DNA of 17,730 nucleotides, taken from NCBI RefSeq assembly GCF_946885725.1, contig NZ_CAMPGZ010000076.1, positions 1-17,730 on the forward strand. Reading direction: 5' to 3'. The notes below the pieces were generated by a model. That model saw only the letters and a program-made list of their open reading frames with translations. It was not told where the DNA came from and did not search any database. Both the position numbers and the translations under genes were made by a program. Position 1 is the first letter of the stretch, and each line of letters begins with the position of its first letter. Below are positions 1 to 5,895 of the stretch, one piece after another. Source of the DNA: an uncultured Nocardioides sp. (lineage in GTDB: Bacteria > Actinomycetota > Actinomycetes > Propionibacteriales > Nocardioidaceae).

Positions 1-2
1 AC

Positions 3-290
3 GTCGCCTGGCTCGACGACCGCAAGTGGGCCTACGTCCGCCTCGAGGGCCGCGCGTTCGGTGACGTCCCGCTGAACCTGGAGTACAAGCTCGAGGTCTG
101 GGACTCCCCCAACAGCGCCGGCATCATCATCGACGCCATCCGCGCCGCCAAGATCGCCAAGGACCGCGGCATCGGCGGCCCGATCCACGCGGCCTCGACG
201 TACCTGATGAAGTCCCCGCCGATCCAGATGCCCGACGACCAGGGCCGCGAGCGCCTGGAGCAGTTCATCAGGGGCGAGATCGAGCGCTGA
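3..290 (+). CDS. ino1: Inositol-3-phosphate synthase, C-terminal part
   Basis: This is the last 95 codons of a gene that begins before the window. The enzyme converts glucose 6-phosphate to 1L-myo-inositol 1-phosphate using NAD, the first step towards phosphatidylinositol and mycothiol in actinobacteria. The reading frame runs through WLDDRKWAYVRLEGRAFGDV and then NLEYKLEVWDSPNSAGIIID, which I recognise as the conserved end of the actinobacterial Ino1 family, and it stops at TGA 288-290. The SPNSAG stretch and the following helix belong to the catalytic/dimerisation region. The catalytic core and NAD-binding domain are outside the window, so nothing can be said about the start. A strong hairpin terminator follows 21 bases after the stop, so the transcript probably ends there. 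The family call is secure; exact function rests on family membership. Confidence 0.93.
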   Translation, partial: VAWLDDRKWAYVRLEGRAFGDVPLNLEYKLEVWDSPNSAGIIIDAIRAAKIAKDRGIGGPIHAASTYLMKSPPIQMPDDQGRERLEQFIRGEIER

Positions 291-311
291 CCTCAGCCCC
301 ACCCACGCGGG

Positions 312-346
312 CATCCGCGCGTGCTTCCTGAGAGCACGCGCGGATG
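312..346 (+). terminator. Intrinsic terminator after ino1
   Basis: A perfect 14-bp stem (312-325 pairing with 333-346) encloses a 7-base loop and is followed by a T-rich tail (tcttgttt, 347-354). This is a textbook Rho-independent terminator for ino1. The opposite side lacks a T tract, so it should work poorly for the minus-strand gene that ends at 475. The rest of 291-474 holds no convincing gene. Confidence 0.9.
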
Positions 347-474
347 TCTTGTTTCGGGGGCTGGGCCGGGGCGCGGCCCGAGCTGTAACGCGGGGTTATC
401 GACGCTCAACAGGGGAAATGCCGCGCGCAGAGCGTCCATATCTCGTGGGGAGCGGGAGCCAGCGCGGCCAGGCG

Positions 475-1356
475 CTACAGCGCGTCGCGGAACTGGCGGA
501 TGTACTCCACCCGCCGGGCGTTCAGGTCGCCGAGGTACGGGCGGCTCTCCAGGACCGCGAGCGCCCAGCACCACCGCCGGAGGAGGTCGGCGTCGAGGTC
601 GGGGCGGAGGTCGAGCACTTCGTCCTGGCAGGTCGTCAGCGCATGGTCGTGCACGCACTTCACGACGTAGAGCGCGAGGTCGAAGAGCGCCGGACCGACA
701 GCGGGGAGCGGGTCGACGACGGCGAGGCCGGCGTCGGAGACGATGAAGTTCTTGGGCTGCAGGTCGCCGTGCAGCAGCACCGGGTCGCGGTCGGAGAGCA
801 CGCCGACGATCTCGTCGAGGATCTTCTCGGCCCGGGCGACGTCGGCGAGTGCCTCCTCGTCGTCGACCTCGGCGAACCGGTCGCGGGCCCACTCGACGCG
901 ACGGTCGAGGTTCGCCTCCAGCGACGGGAAGTCGTAGCCCTCCGGCTCACCGCCGTGCAGGCGGTCGGCGAGCTCGAGCACCTCGGGCAACGTGTAGTCA
1001 CCCTCGCCCACCCAGCCGAGGAACGGCAACAGCATCGCGCTGTGCTCCGGCTCGGTGCGCAGCACCCGCGGGGCGCCGTTGCCGTCCCAGGCGCGGAGCG
1101 CGGCGATCTCGTCGGCGCCGCCGGGGACGCTGGCGGGCAGCTTGAGGACGGTGTCGCCGTCGGCGCCGGTGCACTTCACGCACAGCGACTCGGAGCCGCC
1201 GGCCAGCACCTGCACGGGCTCGAGGTCCCAGACGTCGAAGAGCTGCTCGGCCCGGTCGACCGCCTCCGCCAGCCACCGTTCGGCCTCGGCCGCTCCCAAC
1301 CCGTAGGCGAGGTTCTCGCGGAGCGAGTCCGGAATGGCTGGTACCGCGTGTCCCAC
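475..1356 (-). CDS. APH-type small-molecule phosphotransferase
   Basis: The 293-residue product has the aminoglycoside-phosphotransferase fold and looks closest to the APH(6)/hydroxyurea-kinase branch. These cytoplasmic enzymes transfer phosphate from ATP to a hydroxyl of a small molecule, often an antibiotic. Visible landmarks are the ATP-side strand DTVLKLPA, the catalytic loop HGDLQPKN (H196, D198, N203) and the metal-binding VVDP aspartate (D215), so the enzyme should be active. I start it at GTG 1356, which begins VGHAVPAIPDS and has a GGGGGA ribosome site six bases upstream. The frame stays open further upstream, but that part runs into the divergent transporter gene and looks like shadow. 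The transporter gene begins 67 bases away on the other strand, a layout often seen in resistance pairs. The true substrate cannot be read from the sequence. Confidence 0.85.
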   Translation of the reverse strand: MGHAVPAIPDSLRENLAYGLGAAEAERWLAEAVDRAEQLFDVWDLEPVQVLAGGSESLCVKCTGADGDTVLKLPASVPGGADEIAALRAWDGNGAPRVLRTEPEHSAMLLPFLGWVGEGDYTLPEVLELADRLHGGEPEGYDFPSLEANLDRRVEWARDRFAEVDDEEALADVARAEKILDEIVGVLSDRDPVLLHGDLQPKNFIVSDAGLAVVDPLPAVGPALFDLALYVVKCVHDHALTTCQDEVLDLRPDLDADLLRRWCWALAVLESRPYLGDLNARRVEYIRQFRDAL

Positions 1357-1423
1357 TGGTCGTCCCCCAGACGCCCTCTGATGGCCCGAGCCCCGTCCGG
1401 GTCGGCGAGCGAACGGTGAAAGC

Positions 1424-2758
1424 ATGCACGGTATGGACGCGGCCCGCCACCTGACCCACCTTTTGCGTGGGCAAGGTTTCCGCAAGCTCTTCGCGGTGCG
1501 GGTGGCCAGCCAGCTCACCGACGGGGTGTTCCAAGTCGCGCTGGCCGCGTACGTCATCTTCTCCCCGGAGCAGCAGCCATCGCCCGCGGCGATCGCCGCG
1601 GCGCTGGCGGTGGTGCTGCTGCCGTTCAGCGTGCTGGGGCCGTTCGTCGGGGTACTGCTGGACCGGTGGTCGCGCCGGCAGGTGCTCGCCTGGTCCAACT
1701 TCGTGCGCGTCGCCCTTGTCGGGCTGCTAGCGATCGCGGTGCACCTCGACCTGCGCGGTCCGCTGCTGTTCGGGCTGATCCTGGTCTGCCTGTCGGTGAA
1801 CCGCTTCCTGCTCGCCGGGCTGTCCGCGGCGCTCCCGCACGTGGTGGTGCCGGAGGACCTGGTGACCGCCAACGCCGTCACTCCGACGGCGGGCACGTTG
1901 TCCTTCCTGGTCGGTCTCGGTCTCGGGTCGGTGGTGCGCACCGGCTTCGTCGCCGCACTCGGCACGGTGGTCGAGCCGAACCAGTTCAACGCGGACGTCG
2001 GGGTGCTGCTGACCGCGGCGGTGCTGTACGGCGTCGCCGGGCTGCTCGCGCTGCGCATCCCGCGCGACTCGCTCGGCCCCGACTACGACCCGGACCGGCC
2101 GGCGGTGCGCGAGGCCGCGCGCCACGTCGCGGCCGGTCTCGTCGACGGCCTCCGCCATCTCGGGCAGCGCCGCCCGGCGGCGTACGGCCTGGCGACGATC
2201 GGGGCACACCGCTTCTTCTACGGGGTGTTCAGCGTGTCGCTGATCCTGCTGTACCGGAGCTACTTCCACACTGCGAGCGAGTCGAACGCCGCGTTCACGG
2301 GGTTGTCGGTGGCGGTGCTGGTCAGCGGCGTCGGCTTCGTCGCCGCCGCCCTGGTGACCCCCGTCGCCACCGACCTCGTCGGGCAGCGGACCTGGGTGCT
2401 CACGCTGCTCGTCACCGCCGCGGTGACCCAGCTCTTCCCCGGCGCACTGTTCACGGAGCCGGCCCTGCTCGTCGCTGCGTTCTTCCTCGGCCTCGCGTCG
2501 CAGGGCATCAAGATCTGCGTGGACACGCTGGTGCAGATGAACGTCGACGACGCCTATCGCGGCCGCGTCTTCTCCTTGTACGACGTGATCTTCAACGTCG
2601 CCTTCGTCGCCGCCGCTGCCGTCGCGGCCGTGGTGCTGCCGGCGGACGGGAAGTCCTACGCGGTCGTCGCAGCGATCGCGATCGGCTACCTGCTGACCGC
2701 TGTGGCCTACCACCGGGTGGCGCTGCCGGACCCGGTCTCCGACGACGTCCACCACTAG
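1424..2758 (+). CDS. Major facilitator superfamily transporter
   Basis: The 444-residue protein is made of about twelve hydrophobic segments from residue 35 to the end. It carries the MFS signature loop between helices 2 and 3 (GVLLDRWSRRQVL), so it is a cytoplasmic-membrane secondary carrier, probably an exporter of the drug/lysophospholipid-type branch. ATG 1424 is taken as start; ATG 1433 (MDAARHL) in the same frame is an equally possible start, since neither has a strong ribosome site. It is divergent from the phosphotransferase gene, with 67 bases between the two starts, so the two may share control. I see no clear -10/-35 pair in that gap. Substrate and direction are not determinable. 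Confidence 0.88.
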   Translation: MHGMDAARHLTHLLRGQGFRKLFAVRVASQLTDGVFQVALAAYVIFSPEQQPSPAAIAAALAVVLLPFSVLGPFVGVLLDRWSRRQVLAWSNFVRVALVGLLAIAVHLDLRGPLLFGLILVCLSVNRFLLAGLSAALPHVVVPEDLVTANAVTPTAGTLSFLVGLGLGSVVRTGFVAALGTVVEPNQFNADVGVLLTAAVLYGVAGLLALRIPRDSLGPDYDPDRPAVREAARHVAAGLVDGLRHLGQRRPAAYGLATIGAHRFFYGVFSVSLILLYRSYFHTASESNAAFTGLSVAVLVSGVGFVAAALVTPVATDLVGQRTWVLTLLVTAAVTQLFPGALFTEPALLVAAFFLGLASQGIKICVDTLVQMNVDDAYRGRVFSLYDVIFNVAFVAAAAVAAVVLPADGKSYAVVAAIAIGYLLTAVAYHRVALPDPVSDDVHH

Positions 2759-2952
2759 CGCGGAAATTCTCCGAACTTTCTCGGACCAGGACGTATCAGC
2801 ACGCGTACGACCCGCTCCTCGTCCACGTGACCACCTCCCAGGGGCCCGTCGCCCACCCTCAGTGGCGACCGAGCCAGTGGTCACGCCGGCGTCGTGGGGG
2901 CGCGATGCCGGGGACGTCCGGTCGGCCCGTTCAGGGGGCGGCCCAGACCGGA

Positions 2953-2990
2953 GTCCGTCGGAGCCCGCACGGGGGTGGGCTCCGGCGGAC
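2953..2990 (+). terminator. Strong hairpin downstream of the transporter gene
   Basis: The arms 2953-2966 and 2977-2990 form a 14-bp stem with one G-T pair and a 10-base loop. There is no T tract after it, so it is either a T-less actinobacterial terminator for the MFS gene or an insulating structure just upstream of the protease promoter. The rest of 2759-3093 shows no credible gene apart from the promoter described next. Confidence 0.45.
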
Positions 2991-3008
2991 GGATCCATCG
3001 CCGTAACC

Positions 3009-3037
3009 CTGACACGTGCAGGACCCGTCACTATCCT
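3009..3037 (+). promoter_or_regulatory. Probable promoter of the protease-sigma-CHAT cassette
   Basis: CTGACA (3009-3014) and TATCCT (3032-3037) are separated by 17 bases, a good match to a housekeeping sigma promoter. This predicts a leader of about 50 bases before ATG 3094. An overlapping, weaker ECF-like pair is also present: GTAACC (3003-3008) and CGTC (3026-3029). That would allow the cassette's own sigma factor to act here, which is inference only. Confidence 0.5.
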
Positions 3038-3093
3038 CCGGAGCAGCCCGCCCGCGACGATGACGGGTGGGCCACCGACAGAGAGTCGATCGC

Positions 3094-4728
3094 ATGCAGC
3101 AGCCCGCGCCGCAGAAGCGAAGCGCCACCACGCGGCCGCCGTTGTCGGTCACCCCGCGCTACCTCCGGGAGTACCCGCGCCGGTACCTCAACGTGCGGAT
3201 CCTCGACCCCGTCACCGCCTATCAGACCCTGGACCAGGGCGACGTCCAGCCGTCCGCGTTCGTCTCGGACTCGCTGCTGGTGCGTGGCTTCCACGGCGAG
3301 ACCGAGACCGCGCTGGCCGAGGTGGCGCGCGAGGCCGGCTTCGCGCTCAAGTGGGACCCGCGGGGTGAGGAAGAGGAAGCCGTCCTCGAGCACGCCGAGC
3401 TGACAGACGAGCAGCGCGCGCAGATCCGCGACATCTGGGTGCGCCGCGTGCGACTCGTGCCCAGCAATCCGCAGGAGGCGGTGTTCCGTCCGATCGACAC
3501 GTGGCGACTGCTGCAGGCCTATCGGGTCAAGGTGGGCGGCCGGGAATCCGCGCGCTATGCAGACGTCGGCCTCGAGCACCCGGCCATCGCGGACCCGGTC
3601 ACCGGGGGCCACCCGATCACCGACGGCCACCCCATCACCGACGGCCACCCCATCACCGACGGCCACCCGATCACCGACGGTCACGGGGTCCGGCAGTACA
3701 CCCTTCCGGGATCCGGCGGCCGGCAGCCGGTCAGCTGGCTCGGCCGCGCACCCAAGCCCGCCTACGACTTCGACGGCCCGATCCCGCGACCGGTGGTCGC
3801 GGTTCTCGACACCGGTGTCGGTGAGCACCCGTGGCTGGGCGAGGGGTTCGTCGAGCACGACCTCGACGTGCTTGGACTCGACATCGGGGTCGACCCGGTC
3901 TCGGCCCAGGGCGACCTGCTCGGGGTCAGCGACGAGCTCGTCGGCGAGCTCGACCAGGACTCCGGCCACGGCACGTTCATCGCCGGCTTGGTGCGGCAAG
4001 CCTGCCCGGAGGCGCTGATCTACGACATCCGCACCTACGGCAACGACGGCCAGGTAGCCGAGTCGGACCTGCTCACCTGCCTGCAGCGGCTCGCGCTGCG
4101 CCAGATCCTGGCCCGCAACGGGGTCGGCGGCTACACGCCGGTCGACGTGGTGTCCCTCTCGCTCGGCTACTACCACGAGCAACCGGGCGACGCGTCGTTC
4201 GACCATCTCCTGTTCGGGCCGATCCGGCTGCTCGGCCGTTACGGCGCGGCGGTTGTCGTCTCGGCCGGCAACGACGCGACGTCCAGGCCCAGCTACCCCG
4301 CGGCGTTCGCGCCGTACGACGGCGGTCCCGTTCCCGACGACGAGAACGTCGTGCCTGTGAGCGCGGTGGGTGCTCGCAACCCCGACGGCACCATCGCCCT
4401 GTTCAGCAACGACGGCCCGTGGGTGGGCTACTTGCGGCCGGGTGCCTCGCTGGTCAGTACCTTCCCGATCACCTTCGACGCGTCCGCCAACCCCAGTCAC
4501 GAGATCATCACGGCCAACGGCGAGGTTCGCGCGTCGTTCGACCCCGACGACTTCTCGTCCGGCTTCGGCGTCTGGAGCGGTACGTCGTTCGCGGCGCCGG
4601 TCCTGGCCGGAGAGGTCGCGGCCGCACTCGCAGAGGCGTACGGTTCCGGCGATACCGATCTCTCCACGAGCGCTGCTGTATCCCGGGTGCGCGCGGCGCT
4701 GCGGGGGCTGAAGGGCAGGGAGCTGTGA
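3094..4728 (+). CDS. S8 (subtilisin) family serine protease, cytoplasmic type
   Basis: The 544-residue protein is a subtilase with an intact catalytic set: Asp239 in VVAVLDTGVG, His292 in SGHGTFIAGL, oxyanion Asn393 in VVSAGND and Ser498 in SGTSFAAPVLAGE. It should hydrolyse peptide bonds. It has no signal peptide or membrane segment, which is unusual for the family and suggests action inside the cell. Residues 1-165 form an N-terminal region I do not recognise (rich in Arg/Glu, with strand-like NVRILDPV). It is followed by four exact GHPITD repeats (172-195) and the protease domain (about 235-530). ATG 3094 is preferred; an in-frame GTG at 3067 lacks a good ribosome site. The last bases overlap the sigma gene start by four bases, so the two are translationally coupled. 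The natural target is unknown; cassette partners are the obvious candidates. Confidence 0.9.
   Translation: MQQPAPQKRSATTRPPLSVTPRYLREYPRRYLNVRILDPVTAYQTLDQGDVQPSAFVSDSLLVRGFHGETETALAEVAREAGFALKWDPRGEEEEAVLEHAELTDEQRAQIRDIWVRRVRLVPSNPQEAVFRPIDTWRLLQAYRVKVGGRESARYADVGLEHPAIADPVTGGHPITDGHPITDGHPITDGHPITDGHGVRQYTLPGSGGRQPVSWLGRAPKPAYDFDGPIPRPVVAVLDTGVGEHPWLGEGFVEHDLDVLGLDIGVDPVSAQGDLLGVSDELVGELDQDSGHGTFIAGLVRQACPEALIYDIRTYGNDGQVAESDLLTCLQRLALRQILARNGVGGYTPVDVVSLSLGYYHEQPGDASFDHLLFGPIRLLGRYGAAVVVSAGNDATSRPSYPAAFAPYDGGPVPDDENVVPVSAVGARNPDGTIALFSNDGPWVGYLRPGASLVSTFPITFDASANPSHEIITANGEVRASFDPDDFSSGFGVWSGTSFAAPVLAGEVAAALAEAYGSGDTDLSTSAAVSRVRAALRGLKGREL
3607..3684 (+). repeat. In-frame 18-bp tandem repeat (4.3 copies)
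   Basis: The unit ggccacccNatcaccgac occurs four times head to tail (3607-3624, 3625-3642, 3643-3660, 3661-3678), with a partial fifth copy. The copies differ only at the ninth base. Each encodes GHPITD in the linker between the N-terminal region and the protease domain. An imperfect copy (EHPAIADPVTG) precedes it. Near-identity at DNA level points to recent slippage, so copy number may vary between strains. Confidence 0.95.
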
Positions 4729-5345
4729 TCGCTGTGCAACCTGACGGCACGACGCTGGTGGGCCGGGCCACCGACGCGTTCACCCGGTTCCGCGACGGGG
4801 ACCGGCCGGCGCTCGACGAGCTGGTGGCGACCGTGACGCCGCTGCTGTGGCGGACGGTCCGGGAGACCGGGCTCGACGCGGCGGCGTCCGAGGACGTCGT
4901 CCAGACCGTCTGGCTCGCGCTGCTGCGCAAGGCGGAGTCCATCCGCGAGCCCGGGACCGTCGTCAAGTGGCTGATCACCACCGCACGACGGGAGGCCTGG
5001 CGAGTCTCCAAGCGGGTGCGGGTGGAGGCCGGACGCACCGGCGGCGTGCTCGGCGTGGACGACGAGGAGCAGCTCGACCTGCCGGTGCAGCGCGACGAGC
5101 TGCCCGACGAGACCGTCTTCCGGACGACCGAGCAGCGCCGGCTCTGGGAGCACGTCCAGCTGCTGCCGCCCCGCTGCCGGCAGCTGATCAGTGTGATCGC
5201 CTTCGCGGACCGGCCCGACTACGCCCACATCGCGGAGTCGCTCGGCATGCCGGTCGGCTCGATCGGACCCACTCGAGGACGGTGCCTGGCAAAGCTCCGC
5301 GACCAGCTCTCGAGCGACCCTGAATGGGAAGGACAGCTCACATGA
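4725..5345 (+). CDS. ECF-like sigma-70 family RNA polymerase sigma factor
   Basis: The 206-residue protein has sigma region 2 at about 17-95 (DAFTRFRDGDRPALDELV, then SEDVVQTVWLALLRK and WLITTARREAWR) and region 4 at about 139-193 (LWEHVQLLPPRCRQL with the helix-turn-helix DYAHIAESLGMPVGSI). It lacks regions 1 and 3, as in ECF sigma factors, and should direct RNA polymerase to a dedicated promoter set. The variant GSIGPTRGRCLAKL replaces the more usual GTVKSRLxRA recognition-helix end. GTG 4725 overlaps the protease stop by four bases and has AGGGAG just upstream; GTG 4734 is an alternative. The stop overlaps the next start (ATGA). No classical zinc-binding anti-sigma (HxxxCxxC) lies beside it, so control must come from elsewhere, possibly from the cassette proteins. 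Confidence 0.9.
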   Translation: MIAVQPDGTTLVGRATDAFTRFRDGDRPALDELVATVTPLLWRTVRETGLDAAASEDVVQTVWLALLRKAESIREPGTVVKWLITTARREAWRVSKRVRVEAGRTGGVLGVDDEEQLDLPVQRDELPDETVFRTTEQRRLWEHVQLLPPRCRQLISVIAFADRPDYAHIAESLGMPVGSIGPTRGRCLAKLRDQLSSDPEWEGQLT

Positions 5346-5857
5346 ACGACGACGTGTCGGGCCTCAGCGGCTCCTCCGCCGACGCTCCCCTGGACGACAC
5401 CGACGTCGCGCTGCTGGCGCAGGTAGCGATCATGCTCGACGTCGCCGACCCCGTCCCCGACGACCTGGTCGAGCGGATCCAGTTCTCGCTCGCGCTCGAC
5501 GAAGTCTTCGCCGAGGTGGCCGAGATGACGCGGGTGCTCGACGACGCCCTGGCTGTCCGCACCGACCTGAGCGACGCCACGCGCACCGAGACGGTGACCT
5601 TCTCCGCCGAGCGGCTCACCGCGATGGTCACCCTGTCCGAACTCGGCGCCGGACGAGTGCGTATCGACGGCTGGGTCACACCCGCGGGCGTACGCACGGT
5701 TGCCCTGCGCATGCAGGGTGAGGACCAGTCAGTCCGTACGGACGAGAGCGGCCGCTTCGTCGCCGAGGACCTCCGCGCGGGCTTCGTGCAGCTGGTCTTC
5801 CATCCGCTCGAGGGCGAGGACGCAGGTCTGGTGGTCACGCCCCTGTTCAAGCTGTAA
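5342..5857 (+). CDS. Small cassette protein with carboxypeptidase-regulatory-like C-terminus
   Basis: The product is 171 residues, acidic, with no signal peptide or membrane segment. Residues 21-70 look helical (LLAQVAIMLDVADPVPDDLV, then ERIQFSLALDEVFAEVAEM). Residues 104-170 resemble a small beta-sandwich of the carboxypeptidase-regulatory-like type: RVRIDGWVTPAG, VALRMQGED, VRTDESGRFVAEDLRAGFVQ and a final strand VVTPLFKL. ATG 5342 is chosen because GGAAGGA lies eight bases upstream and it overlaps the sigma stop by four bases; ATG 5324 is also in frame but has no ribosome site. Its position directly after the sigma gene is where an anti-sigma or sigma-adaptor is usually encoded. It could instead be a protease substrate or scaffold. 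I know no established function for it. Confidence 0.82.
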   Translation: MNDDVSGLSGSSADAPLDDTDVALLAQVAIMLDVADPVPDDLVERIQFSLALDEVFAEVAEMTRVLDDALAVRTDLSDATRTETVTFSAERLTAMVTLSELGAGRVRIDGWVTPAGVRTVALRMQGEDQSVRTDESGRFVAEDLRAGFVQLVFHPLEGEDAGLVVTPLFKL

Positions 5858-5883
5858 CCGGAGCCCGGCGGCTTCCCGTGCGA

Positions 5884-5889
5884 TAGTTT
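5884..5889 (+). promoter_or_regulatory. Possible -10 element for leaderless CHAT transcript
   Basis: TAGTTT fits the TANNNT form of actinobacterial -10 boxes and ends six bases before GTG 5896. That is the spacing expected when transcription starts on the first base of the start codon. No good -35 box or ribosome site is visible. The CHAT gene might thus be expressed both from the cassette transcript and on its own. Confidence 0.4.
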
Positions 5890-5895
5890 CGCGCG

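Noticed and set aside
1357..2058. N-terminal extension of the phosphotransferase gene on the minus strand
   Set aside because: It is Ser/Thr/Arg-rich with no motif, overlaps the transporter gene, and the family normally begins near VPAIPDS.
3067..3093. Upstream GTG start for the protease
   Set aside because: There is no ribosome site before it; ATG 3094 has a purine-rich site and gives a more natural N-terminus, though the longer form cannot be fully excluded.
2862..3368. Small plus-strand frames between the transporter and protease genes
   Set aside because: They have no ribosome sites or motifs, run into the protease gene in another frame, and cover the predicted promoter and hairpin.
3601..3684. 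Possible CRISPR-like direct repeats
   Set aside because: The 18-bp units are contiguous with no spacers and stay in frame within the protease gene, so this is a coding tandem repeat.
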